In this document: positions 42,693-50,600 of the stretch, one piece after another
Numbering within the stretch: position 1 is the first letter of the stretch
Layout: each line of letters starts with the position of its first letter
Origin: Dyadobacter jejuensis
Lineage (GTDB): Bacteria; Bacteroidota; Bacteroidia; Cytophagales; Spirosomataceae
Direction of reading: 5' to 3'
Length of the DNA stretch: 64,000 nucleotides
Assembly (NCBI RefSeq): GCF_003149085.1
Contig: NZ_QGDT01000014.1
Location: forward strand, 59,087-123,086
Made by a program: the position numbers and the translations under genes
The notes under the pieces: model-generated
What the model saw: the letters and a program-made list of their open reading frames with translations, nothing else
What the model was told of the DNA's origin: nothing
Database searches by the model: none

Positions 42693-42935
42693 ATGCATTT
42701 AGATATCATTACACCCGACAAAAAGGTGTATAACGGAGAGGCAACTTCCGTGATACTACCGGGTACCGAAGGACAGTTTCAGGTATTGAACCGCCATGCC
42801 CCACTCGTAAGTACTTTGGGTAGAGGGACGGTCGTAGTAGATACCGGTGCCGACAAACAGACTTACACCATCGATGGTGGTGTAGTAGAGGTGCTCAACA
42901 ACACGGTGCTCGTACTTGCTGAGGCTGTTTTGTAG
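42693..42935 (+). CDS. atpC: F1 ATP synthase epsilon subunit, short form
   Basis: The 80-residue protein holds only the N-terminal beta-sandwich: MHLDIITPDKKVYNGEATSV, GTEGQFQVLNRHAPLVSTLG, then GGVVEVLNNTVLVLAEAV. The C-terminal helical hairpin of longer epsilon subunits (about 130-140 residues in many bacteria), which inhibits ATP hydrolysis, is absent. The frame ends at a clean TAG followed by a terminator, so this is not a truncation. It starts 88 bases after atpD. Confidence 0.94.
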   Translation: MHLDIITPDKKVYNGEATSVILPGTEGQFQVLNRHAPLVSTLGRGTVVVDTGADKQTYTIDGGVVEVLNNTVLVLAEAVL

Positions 42936-42952
42936 GTATTCATATAGATTTT

Positions 42953-42987
42953 AAAAAAGCAGAGGCTGTAAGGTCTCTGCTTTTTTT
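42953..42987 (+). terminator. Intrinsic terminator of atpDC
   Basis: A stem of AAAAAAGCAGAG and CTCTGCTTTTTT around a 10-nt loop, ending in seven T, lies 18 bases after the atpC stop. Confidence 0.88.
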
Positions 42988-43234
42988 ATGGCCCATCTTT
43001 TGGTTGATTCTTAACGGGTAAAATTCAGCGCGTAAGGATTCGAAGGGTCCATATGAAAGGGTAGAAAACCTCCTTATTCCAAATCATTTAGCTTAAATAT
43101 TCTAGAATTAATTGCATTTTTAAACAATAATATTTTAATATTGTTTGAATTTTAATAGTCCTATTTTTAGAATTACTTGTATATCCATAGACAATTGTTC
43201 AGCGTCTATTTTCAAACCTTCACCATTTCAATAT

Positions 43235-43846
43235 ATGTTGAAAAAACGGCTACCATCTACCCTCATGTTTTCTCTCATTTTTCTATTTGCCTATGGCAAG
43301 GTTCAGGCTCAGTCTGATGCCTTTATCGGAGAGATAAAAATGTTTGCAGGAAACTTTGCTCCGGCAGGCTGGGCATTTTGTGATGGGCAACTTCTTCAGA
43401 TCGATCAATATACGGCATTATATGCCATCCTAGGCACACAGTATGGCGGCGATGGCGAAACTACTTTCGCCCTTCCTGACCTACGAGGAAGAGTACCTAT
43501 GCATGAGGGAACTGGCCCGGGCCTAACTATGCACCGTTTAGGTGAAAAAGGAGGTAGTGAGACGGTTACGCTTACCACCCATCAACTGCCCAATCATACC
43601 CATACGGGCACGGTCCAAATCGGAGTAAGTGACCAACCAGGCAACTCCTCTAACCCAACCAATGCCAAGCTAGCCAATACAGGGGCTTTGGACAAAGAAT
43701 ACACCGACCAGGCAGCCACGGGTAGTCTGGGAGCCGTTACGGCCACCATCGGAGCAACGGGTCAGGGTGAGGCTGTCAATATGATGCAACCTTACACTAC
43801 CATCAACTTTATTATCGCCGTCGTAGGTTATTTTCCAAGCAACTGA
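43235..43846 (+). CDS. Secreted phage tail-collar domain protein
   Basis: I chose ATG 43235 (MLKKRLPSTLMFSLIFLFAYGKVQAQ), which opens with a signal peptide; an upstream frame to 43145 puts 30 unlikely residues before it. The mature part of about 175 residues has the collar motif: IGEIKMFAGNFAPAGWAFCDG, ALYAILGTQYGGDGETTFALP (read as adjoining pieces) and DLRGRVPMHEG. HQLPNHTHTG and the C-terminal QPYTTINFIIAVVG complete it. This is the microcystin-dependent/MdpB-like family. The domain comes from tail fibres, yet no other phage gene is near and the protein is exported. The role is unknown. Confidence 0.85.
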   Translation: MLKKRLPSTLMFSLIFLFAYGKVQAQSDAFIGEIKMFAGNFAPAGWAFCDGQLLQIDQYTALYAILGTQYGGDGETTFALPDLRGRVPMHEGTGPGLTMHRLGEKGGSETVTLTTHQLPNHTHTGTVQIGVSDQPGNSSNPTNAKLANTGALDKEYTDQAATGSLGAVTATIGATGQGEAVNMMQPYTTINFIIAVVGYFPSN

Positions 43847-43894
43847 TTTCTAATCGATTAATTTTATTTGTCGTTTTTTTTCGATCATACTCAT

Positions 43895-44818
43895 ATGAAG
43901 AATCAATACGCTAGGCTCGCATACCTCTTATTAGTATGGACGGTCTTTCATGCCGATCTGATGGCCCAAGGTTCCAAAACCATAGAAGTAGGCGGGGCCT
44001 GTATTTCATCCGTCATATCACTGACCGAATCTGCGTTTTCACCGATTGATGGGAAGCCCGCTTATGAAGGTATAGGGACGGTCGCAGGGCTTTCGAATAT
44101 TGACGTAGCCATATATTGGGATAACGGAGAGGGCAAATGGCTCCTGACCTTTAGTGGGCAGCCCTTTTTTTATTATGATGGCAACACCATGGACCCACCC
44201 AATAATCTACTTGGAAGCTGGGTGTCGGTGTCCGATGGTGACTGTTCCACCGTCACTCCACTAACCATCGGTGGTACTGGCACCCAATCCGATCCCTTGC
44301 CCGTACGGTTGATCTCCTTTAAAGCGACAGTACGTGGTAGTAACGTCATTCTAAGCTGGAGCACGGCAGAAGAATGGGGTAACGCAGGATTTAATATCCT
44401 TCGATCCCATGACTTGGTCCATTGGTCCTCTGTTGGCTACGTCGATGGAAAAGGAACGTCCTCTACCGTCCACAGCTATCAGTTTGTGGATAGGGAAGCA
44501 TTGCCTCAGACCAGCTATTATAAGTTAGAGCAAATAGATATTGATGGATCCAGGGACGTTTCCCGAATTGTAACCGTATCCAGTAAGGTCTTGGATTTGC
44601 TTTTATATCCCAACCCTTCCCACGACTTTCTGGAAATAATGCTGCCAGAAGGTGTGGAATGGATTTCAGCCAGAATTGTGAATCAGTTAGGGCAGGTGGT
44701 ACAAAGGCCCATAGTAGCGCGCCATATTCCTGTGCATTCATTACCTACAGGAAGCTATTTACTGACTTTAGAAACCATCAGTGGGCAGTCCATCAGCAAG
44801 CGGTTTACGAAGCATTAG
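43895..44818 (+). CDS. Secreted protein with type IX secretion C-terminal domain
   Basis: From ATG 43895 (MKNQYARLAYLLLVWTVFHADLMAQ, signal peptide) the product has about 307 residues. The N-terminal domain carries two Cys (ACISSVI and GDCSTV) and several Trp and Gly residues. The middle (about 125-225: DPLPVRLISFKATVRGSNV... LSWSTAEEWGNAGFNILRS... YYKLEQIDIDG) is the Ig-like domain that commonly precedes the sorting tail. The last 80 residues (LLYPNPSHDFLEIMLPEG... LPTGSYLLTLET... SKRFTKH) are a type A T9SS sorting domain. It should be secreted and attached to the cell surface. It begins 48 bases after the tail-collar gene and is likely co-transcribed. Confidence 0.88.
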   Translation: MKNQYARLAYLLLVWTVFHADLMAQGSKTIEVGGACISSVISLTESAFSPIDGKPAYEGIGTVAGLSNIDVAIYWDNGEGKWLLTFSGQPFFYYDGNTMDPPNNLLGSWVSVSDGDCSTVTPLTIGGTGTQSDPLPVRLISFKATVRGSNVILSWSTAEEWGNAGFNILRSHDLVHWSSVGYVDGKGTSSTVHSYQFVDREALPQTSYYKLEQIDIDGSRDVSRIVTVSSKVLDLLLYPNPSHDFLEIMLPEGVEWISARIVNQLGQVVQRPIVARHIPVHSLPTGSYLLTLETISGQSISKRFTKH

Positions 44819-44832
44819 GACGGGTGTATATC

Positions 44833-45729
44833 CTAGCTGCCCGCTAAAAAGCCTAAATTTAATTCGCTTTCTGCGTACTCCCATAGCTTTTTGCCTATCC
44901 ATTGGTCTTTAGCGTATTCTGAAATATAAGCGGATGCAGGAAACCCTGTCATTTCACCTTCTCCATCGGGACCCACGTAACTGCCTCCTTCAAGGGGTTC
45001 TGTAGCGGCAAACAAACTGGAGAAAGCACCTTGATTTGCACTCATATGGGGAAACTCCTGGATCATGGCTGGATTATCAGTTCTAAGTAGTTCCGTTTTG
45101 CTTATTCCAGGATGTGCTCCAACGGATATGGTAGAAGAGCCGACCCCCTTCAAACGCCTTTGTAGCTCGATTGAAAAGATCAGGTCAGCCACTTTGCTTT
45201 GTCCATATTCTCTGAATTTGTCATAGGGCTTTTCTAACTTGAGATTTTCAAAATCGATTTTGCCGTTTTTATGAGCAATGCTACTTAGCGTCACAACTCG
45301 GCTATCTTTCGTCTTGCTAATAACCTCGAATAACAGGGCGGTTAGCGCAAAATGGGCTATAAAGTTGACGCCAAATTGTAGTTCGAAACCATCCTTGGTT
45401 TTACTCGCTGGAGGAAACATGACCCCGGCGTTATTAATCAGCACGTCGAGTCGGTGGTGTTTTTCTAAAATGCTTTCTGCAAAGGTCTTCACCGATTGTA
45501 AATCGGTAAGATCCACTATTCCTGCCTCTAATTTGGCCGATGGGCACTCGCTTTTAATGTTAAGTATCGCTTGATTAATTTTGTCGATATTTCGACCTGC
45601 TAATAGGACCAATGCGTTTTTCTTGGCCAATTCCAAAGCGGTTTCATACCCGAGCCCTGTATTCGCTCCTGTAATGAGGATGGTCTTTCCAGTTTGATCT
45701 TTCAGATTTTTTGTTGTCCAATTCATCAT
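44833..45729 (-). CDS. Short-chain dehydrogenase/reductase
   Basis: A 298-residue SDR of the retinol-dehydrogenase/WWOX-like group. It has the NAD(P) motif TGANTGLGYETA, the NNAG motif in DVLINNAGVMFPP, catalytic Ser in VVTLSSIAHKNG, the Y-x3-K pair in YGQSK, and HPG in VGAHPGISKTEL. The basic residue in LLAGRNIDK favours NADP. The substrate is unknown. It is paired with the NTF2-like gene just upstream and divergent from an HxlR regulator that probably controls it. Confidence 0.9.
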   Translation of the reverse strand: MMNWTTKNLKDQTGKTILITGANTGLGYETALELAKKNALVLLAGRNIDKINQAILNIKSECPSAKLEAGIVDLTDLQSVKTFAESILEKHHRLDVLINNAGVMFPPASKTKDGFELQFGVNFIAHFALTALLFEVISKTKDSRVVTLSSIAHKNGKIDFENLKLEKPYDKFREYGQSKVADLIFSIELQRRLKGVGSSTISVGAHPGISKTELLRTDNPAMIQEFPHMSANQGAFSSLFAATEPLEGGSYVGPDGEGEMTGFPASAYISEYAKDQWIGKKLWEYAESELNLGFLAGS

Positions 45730-45740
45730 GTTCTATGATT

Positions 45741-46139
45741 TTAAATTCCAAATATTACTTTGGCGTGATGTGTATCCATATACTCTTTCATTCTTTTTAT
45801 TTTTCCATTTTCAATTACAAATAGGAAATGGTAGTAATTCTCATAGCTCGTTCCCATAGCGGTTTTGGCTTTGATTTCTGCCTCGGCCGCCACGCTATTT
45901 CCCTCTGCTATCATAGAAGTGGCTTTAAAATCGGTCCCCTCGGGAAAAAAATTCGAGTTCTTGAAAAAGGCAAGAAAATATTCGGCATCGTGTTCTCCTG
46001 CTGTAGCCAGGTATTCGGGCTTGCCAATGATCCACCAACTAAAATCGGCCGTAATCTTTCTTTTTAGCTGGTCAATATTTGAGGTCCTCATGGCCTCAAT
46101 AAATTCGGTCACTAACGCTTTGTTTGCTTTAAATTCCAT
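45741..46139 (-). CDS. SnoaL/NTF2-like protein
   Basis: About 132 residues from ATG 46139 (MEFKANKALVTEFIEAMRTS); a longer frame to 46175 was rejected as it adds residues before the usual first helix. The cone-shaped NTF2 fold is suggested by the N-terminal helices, ITADFSWWIIG, then YYHFLFVIENGKIKRMKEYMDT, which is the common SnoaL closing strand. It lies 11 bases upstream of the SDR gene in the same direction. Such pairs often act on small organic compounds; the substrate is not known. Confidence 0.82.
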   Translation of the reverse strand: MEFKANKALVTEFIEAMRTSNIDQLKRKITADFSWWIIGKPEYLATAGEHDAEYFLAFFKNSNFFPEGTDFKATSMIAEGNSVAAEAEIKAKTAMGTSYENYYHFLFVIENGKIKRMKEYMDTHHAKVIFGI

Positions 46140-46228
46140 TTTCGTTGTTTTTAGATTGATAATTAAATGCAGCACGGATTATGCCGGAAACTGGCCTCTT
46201 TAATCGCCTCAGATTGTCCTTTTTATTC

Positions 46229-46265
46229 TTGTAAATCTAGGCGTCTTACTTTACTTTTGAAAGTA
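46229..46265 (+). promoter_or_regulatory. hxlR promoter with overlapping operator
   Basis: TTG (46229-46231) and TACTTTTG (46252-46259) with a 20-base gap form a full -33/-7 promoter. The -7 element is part of the perfect inverted repeat TACTTT-TG-AAAGTA (46252-46265), and GTTAC follows at once. HxlR proteins bind short TAC/GTA-type palindromes, so self-control and control of the divergent SDR/NTF2 pair are likely. Confidence 0.65.
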
Positions 46266-46322
46266 GTTACACAAATGGGAAGTAATAACAATCAGGTAAG
46301 TATTATTGTAAATCAGTAGGTT

Positions 46323-46691
46323 ATGAGACAAAAAACTTTAGAAGAATATACGCAGTGCCCCTTTCACTTGGCCATGAATACCTTGGAGGGCAAATGGAAG
46401 TTTGCGATTTTATATGTGCTGCTAGACAGGGGAACCCTGCGATTCAAAGAATTGGAGCGCTTTATTCCAGATATCTCTACCCGTATGTTGGTGAAAGAAT
46501 TGAAGCATCTGGAAGAAAAGAAAATAGTCATCAGAAAAGCATATGCTACTGTACCTCCCAAAGTCGAATATTCGCTGAGTGAAATAGGAAAAAGCCTCCA
46601 GCCCGTCATAAAAAGTATATCCAAGTGGGGGGAGTTTTATTCGGAGTCCATCTCGAAGCTAGATGAAAATGAGGTGGAACCTAGCTACTAG
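46323..46691 (+). CDS. HxlR-family transcriptional regulator
   Basis: A 122-residue winged-helix protein: CPFHLAMNTLEGKWKFAILYVL, read as helix 1-2, then LRFKELERFIPDISTRMLVKEL with the recognition helix, then a wing (YATVPPKVEYSLSEIG). A Cys near the N-terminus (residue 12, QCPFH) is where HxlR/YodB members sense quinones, diamide or aldehydes. It is divergent from the NTF2-SDR pair, a common arrangement in which HxlR represses the reductase until an electrophile appears. Confidence 0.92.
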   Translation: MRQKTLEEYTQCPFHLAMNTLEGKWKFAILYVLLDRGTLRFKELERFIPDISTRMLVKELKHLEEKKIVIRKAYATVPPKVEYSLSEIGKSLQPVIKSISKWGEFYSESISKLDENEVEPSY

Positions 46692-46735
46692 GGGTTATTT
46701 TATTTAATTATTTTAACAACTTGATTTACATAGAC

Positions 46736-49072
46736 TTATTTATCGGACTTTACTCTTTCGGTTTTCGTAAAGTTGACATAGCGATAAGGTTTTAGCACCG
46801 ATTGTTGCAGGGAGAGCTTATAAGTGCCCCAAGGGTAACGGGCTTCGGTGCGTATCGTTTCTGTTTCGAATGGAGGCGTGTTTGCCCTGCCTTTAACCAA
46901 TAACTCGCTCATTACGCGCCCGTCCATGCCTTCGGGGATAGGGAGTCCATAAAGGCTGAGAATGGTAGGCGTCAGATCTATGTTGGAAGTGGGTAGGGTG
47001 CTGCTAAAGGTTTTTTTGAAATCGGGACCATCTGCCAGTAGGGCGATGTCGATCTCATAGGGGCTAGAGCCTCCATGCCCCGCAATACCGCCCGAAAAGT
47101 CGGTTCCTGCATAGCCATTCTCATTGCGGTCGTCGGTCCAATTGGGTGCCACCAGTATGTCTCCTGAGCGGGTGGGATGGTGGTAATGAATCGCATCGAA
47201 TGATAAAGTCCCCTCCACCCAACCTAGGTTACTGCCTTTCTTTATGGGTTTGGTAAAAACCGCCCCTAGCCAGTCTTGCTGATGTAAGGTGGCGACAATT
47301 TTTTTGATGATGGCCTTATCATTTCCTTTTACATAGATAGCCCCTTCCGATACTACTACATCATCCGACTCTCTGTTTTTTTTATATCCTTCTTGGATGA
47401 GTAAGTCGGTTAAGTTATTCTTGCCTTGATGGGTTACGAAGCCATGGTCGGCCGATATCAGGATATTGTAGTGCTCTCTAAGCCCACGAGCCGTTAGGGT
47501 GTCGAGCAGCCGGCCGAACTGGGCGTCGACGGCACGAATAGACGCTATAGCCTCCTCCGACCCTATGCCGTGGCTATGGGCCGCTCCGTCGGGGTCAGAG
47601 TACCAGATGGCGCTTACCAGGGGACCCTCTTGTTTTAAACTATACTGCACGAGGGCGTCGGTTATCCACCGGTGTTTGGCAAAAGGGTTGGCACCGTCTT
47701 GGGGTGCCGGGCCAATAGCGGCTTCCACTTGGCTTTTAAAAGTTTCTGGTAATATCATCCCTACATTGATGATGGCGCCTCGGCCTACCTTGTGGTTTTG
47801 TAAAAAAGCCTGGCCTGTAGAGCCTGAACTAAAGACCATCATGCGCTCTCCTGCCGCCTCCAGCACTTCCCCTATGGATACGGCAGTTAGCAGCTGCCCC
47901 GATTCTGAAGCGTCAATTTTGCTAAGGTCGCCGTAAGAAGTCCCTAGGGCTTTATGGGCATTTACTTTAGGGAAATATACGGAGTTTCCGAGTAGTCCAT
48001 GGGTGCCCGGATAAGAGCCAGTGGCATAGGACGAAGCGTTCACTCTGGTAACGGTAGGGAACACGCTGTGGTGATGTTGGCCATAGGATGCTCCTTGCTT
48101 AAAAGCGAACAGATGGGGCATCTGTTCCTGGGTAATATAGTCGGGGCGAAGTCCATCGAAGAATATGATAAGGGTCTTGTTTTTCTGTCCTACACGTTTT
48201 CCTGGCGACTGGGCCTTGGTAAAATGGGGTACAACGGGTTTTATTCCGATATGCTCCGCCTCTGCCAGGAAGTCCGACACATTATTGACCAATACAAAAT
48301 CCACTCCGTCGGCTATCAATTGTTTAAATTCCTCAGGTGTTTTGGCATAGAAATGGTTGATTTTTACTCCCTGTTCTCTGAGCGCTTTAAGGGGCTGGGT
48401 ACGGTCTTCACCGGGTTGAGGGCGTAGCAGTTGTAAAAATTCGGCCTTCCGCTTGATGGTTTCTTCTGCGTATTTTGGGGTGTTGGCCCGGTAGCTACCT
48501 TCTACATTGCAGATCTGTATGGAGGGGACGGCACTTTTGGCGGCGTCGGCTTGTTTTTCCGAGCAGGTCAAAAAGGCTTGGTGGAGCCTCCCTGTCTTGG
48601 CGATGAGGCGAGCCGCCTTAGCAGCAAGCTCCTCTCCTCCCTTTAGGTGGCAGTTGAGCCATACATTGTCGGGCATCATGGCTAAGGTCTCCTCAAAAGT
48701 CGGCACGGGTGTTCCTTTGAAGGCTTCGGACTTTTTAAGGCCCGCATCTAAGGTACGGATCTGTGCGAAAGTCAGTTCCGATACCGCTCCATGGCCATCG
48801 GTGGTGCGGTCGACGGTGCCGTCGTGCATGATCACCATCACGCCATCTTTGGTGAGTTGGATGTCGAATTCGATCATCTGCGCACCGAGCCTTATCGCTT
48901 CTTCAAAAGCGGGAAGGGTGTTTTCGGGATGGCTATCCATGCATCCGCGGTGGGCGCAGAGCCCTCTTTCAGGCATTTTTATTTTGGCTTGTTGTGCCAA
49001 GATGGGAGACCATAGGCCTCCCATCAGCATCAACAAAACCAGGTTCAACCAAGTTGCTGTTTTGGTAAACAT
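46736..49072 (-). CDS. Secreted fusion of glycerophosphodiester phosphodiesterase and nucleotide-pyrophosphatase-type phosphodiesterase
   Basis: From ATG 49072 (MFTKTATWLNLVLLMLMGGL, signal peptide to about 27) the product has 778 residues; a frame reaching 49150 overlaps susD and was rejected. Residues about 36-280 are a GDPD domain: HRG at 41-43, PENT, EFD at 68-70, HDGTVDR (His83). Residues about 295-760 are an alkaline-phosphatase-superfamily NPP domain: FFDG (Asp306), the nucleophile in FPTVTRVN, WYSDPDGAAHSHG, ISADHGF and GHGG, so the two-metal site is complete. It should cut phosphodiesters outside the cytoplasm. It is the third gene of an operon with susC and susD, so it probably prepares or finishes their substrate. 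In the GDPD part LNCHLK has His where many relatives have Glu. Confidence 0.9.
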   Translation of the reverse strand: MFTKTATWLNLVLLMLMGGLWSPILAQQAKIKMPERGLCAHRGCMDSHPENTLPAFEEAIRLGAQMIEFDIQLTKDGVMVIMHDGTVDRTTDGHGAVSELTFAQIRTLDAGLKKSEAFKGTPVPTFEETLAMMPDNVWLNCHLKGGEELAAKAARLIAKTGRLHQAFLTCSEKQADAAKSAVPSIQICNVEGSYRANTPKYAEETIKRKAEFLQLLRPQPGEDRTQPLKALREQGVKINHFYAKTPEEFKQLIADGVDFVLVNNVSDFLAEAEHIGIKPVVPHFTKAQSPGKRVGQKNKTLIIFFDGLRPDYITQEQMPHLFAFKQGASYGQHHHSVFPTVTRVNASSYATGSYPGTHGLLGNSVYFPKVNAHKALGTSYGDLSKIDASESGQLLTAVSIGEVLEAAGERMMVFSSGSTGQAFLQNHKVGRGAIINVGMILPETFKSQVEAAIGPAPQDGANPFAKHRWITDALVQYSLKQEGPLVSAIWYSDPDGAAHSHGIGSEEAIASIRAVDAQFGRLLDTLTARGLREHYNILISADHGFVTHQGKNNLTDLLIQEGYKKNRESDDVVVSEGAIYVKGNDKAIIKKIVATLHQQDWLGAVFTKPIKKGSNLGWVEGTLSFDAIHYHHPTRSGDILVAPNWTDDRNENGYAGTDFSGGIAGHGGSSPYEIDIALLADGPDFKKTFSSTLPTSNIDLTPTILSLYGLPIPEGMDGRVMSELLVKGRANTPPFETETIRTEARYPWGTYKLSLQQSVLKPYRYVNFTKTERVKSDK

Positions 49073-49109
49073 AAGTTCTAGTTTTAGCGATATATTGCTG
49101 GTGGAATCA

Positions 49110-50588
49110 CTATTGGTTCCACCAAACTTTGATATTACTGTCGTCACCACCCATTGAGGCTACTGCCCCTGCCAAGGCTTCCGGATTCATAGACTGCAAA
49201 TAGGTAGGGTATGGTACCCTTTCTGGGAATAAGTTTTCGGCCGGAATTCCTGTTCCTCGGGGTAATATTGGATATCCGGTCCTCCGTTTTTCGAACCAGG
49301 ACTGATAGTCTACAAACAAATAGGCATAGTACTTTTGCAGCATCACTTGCTCGAGCTGTTTCTCCTGACTAGCGCTAGCGTCGAAGGCTATGCCTTGGCG
49401 CCCAATAAAATTGGCGGGCATGGTAGCTCCCCATTGGTTCATAGAAGCGGCAATTCCACGCTCGTAATGCTGCTGGGTGGTGGCACCAGTGGAATATCCC
49501 TTCAAAGCTAGCTCCGCTTTAATAAACTCTACCTCGGCCAGCGTCATCATCACGCCAAGCTGGGGCAAAGTCTTAAGACCATCCGAATAGCTCGAATGCG
49601 AGCCTACCGTATATTCCGTGCTAGTAGGATAGCCACTTTCAATCCCCGTATAAGCGAGTTCGGAACCCGACATCACCTGTGTAGCCCATACGGCTCTACG
49701 GGGATCCTCCACCTGATTCATGAAATCCATAAAGAATTTGGTGTAATAGGTTCCATCCCGCCAGTCTACTTGCCTAGCGTTATAGTAGGGGTTATAGAAT
49801 GGATAGGTACCTGGGTAGCGGAATATCGCTTCTTGTGAATTTACAGTAAATACGGGAAACTGCACGGGGTTGGCCAGTATGGCGGTAATTTGCTCCTTGG
49901 CATTCACCGTGCCTTCTTTGGCCGACACTCTTAAAAGGAGCCTTAGACGTAGAGAATTGCAGAACCGTTTCCAGTTGGCTATTCCGGGATTTTTACCCCC
50001 CGACAAGGTGTTGCTTTTGTATACCATATCGCCTCCGTAGGTCAGGGCCTTGGTGTCGTCCAATAGTGTATTGGCTGTTTCTAAGTCCTGGAGTATTTGA
50101 GGATAGATGGCCTCCTGTTTGTCAAAGGTAGGTTTAAAATTACCATTGATGGCCTGGTTTGCCTGGGAGTAGGGCACGTCGCCATAGAGATCGGTGAGGA
50201 TGGAGTAGCTCCAACTCTTGTAGATCAGCGCTATGGCCTTATAATTATTCTCTTGAAGCTCATCGGCAATTTGGTACATGTCCTCAATGTCGGTAAGGTA
50301 CAAATAGAAATTGCTCCAGACGGCGTTACCAGGGGTGATCACATAGCGGTGCATCCCTCCCCCATCGGTGCTCGTCCGAGGAGCATCTACCTGCATGAGT
50401 TCGTGGGTAAAGTCCAGGGCCTCGTCGATGGTCGTGTTCACGATCCGATATTGCAACTGGCTTAGCATTACCCCCGGGTTGATCTCCTTGGGGCGGTTGG
50501 GGTCGGTATTTAGGTCCTCGAAGCCGTCGGTGCAGGATAGCAACAGACTTAGGAATAGAATAAATGGAATATATGCTTTCTTAAACAT
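49110..50588 (-). CDS. SusD/RagB-family nutrient-binding lipoprotein
   Basis: This 492-residue surface lipoprotein has the lipobox LLLSC (Cys19) followed by TDGFEDLNTDPNRP. The body has the SusD-like_2 pattern: helical TPR-like N-terminal half (YKAIALIYKSWSYSILTDLYGDVPYSQA, in pieces), then loops rich in aromatic residues, and the C-terminal RVPYPT and IKVWWNQ. It caps the SusC barrel and binds the substrate. It begins 12 bases after susC and is followed by the phosphodiesterase fusion. Confidence 0.93.
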   Translation of the reverse strand: MFKKAYIPFILFLSLLLSCTDGFEDLNTDPNRPKEINPGVMLSQLQYRIVNTTIDEALDFTHELMQVDAPRTSTDGGGMHRYVITPGNAVWSNFYLYLTDIEDMYQIADELQENNYKAIALIYKSWSYSILTDLYGDVPYSQANQAINGNFKPTFDKQEAIYPQILQDLETANTLLDDTKALTYGGDMVYKSNTLSGGKNPGIANWKRFCNSLRLRLLLRVSAKEGTVNAKEQITAILANPVQFPVFTVNSQEAIFRYPGTYPFYNPYYNARQVDWRDGTYYTKFFMDFMNQVEDPRRAVWATQVMSGSELAYTGIESGYPTSTEYTVGSHSSYSDGLKTLPQLGVMMTLAEVEFIKAELALKGYSTGATTQQHYERGIAASMNQWGATMPANFIGRQGIAFDASASQEKQLEQVMLQKYYAYLFVDYQSWFEKRRTGYPILPRGTGIPAENLFPERVPYPTYLQSMNPEALAGAVASMGGDDSNIKVWWNQ

Positions 50589-50600
50589 GAGGTCGGTCTA

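Noticed and set aside
49073..49150. Upstream extension of the phosphodiesterase fusion
   Set aside because: The extra 26 residues overlap susD and put sequence ahead of a good signal peptide, so the internal ATG at 49072 is preferred.
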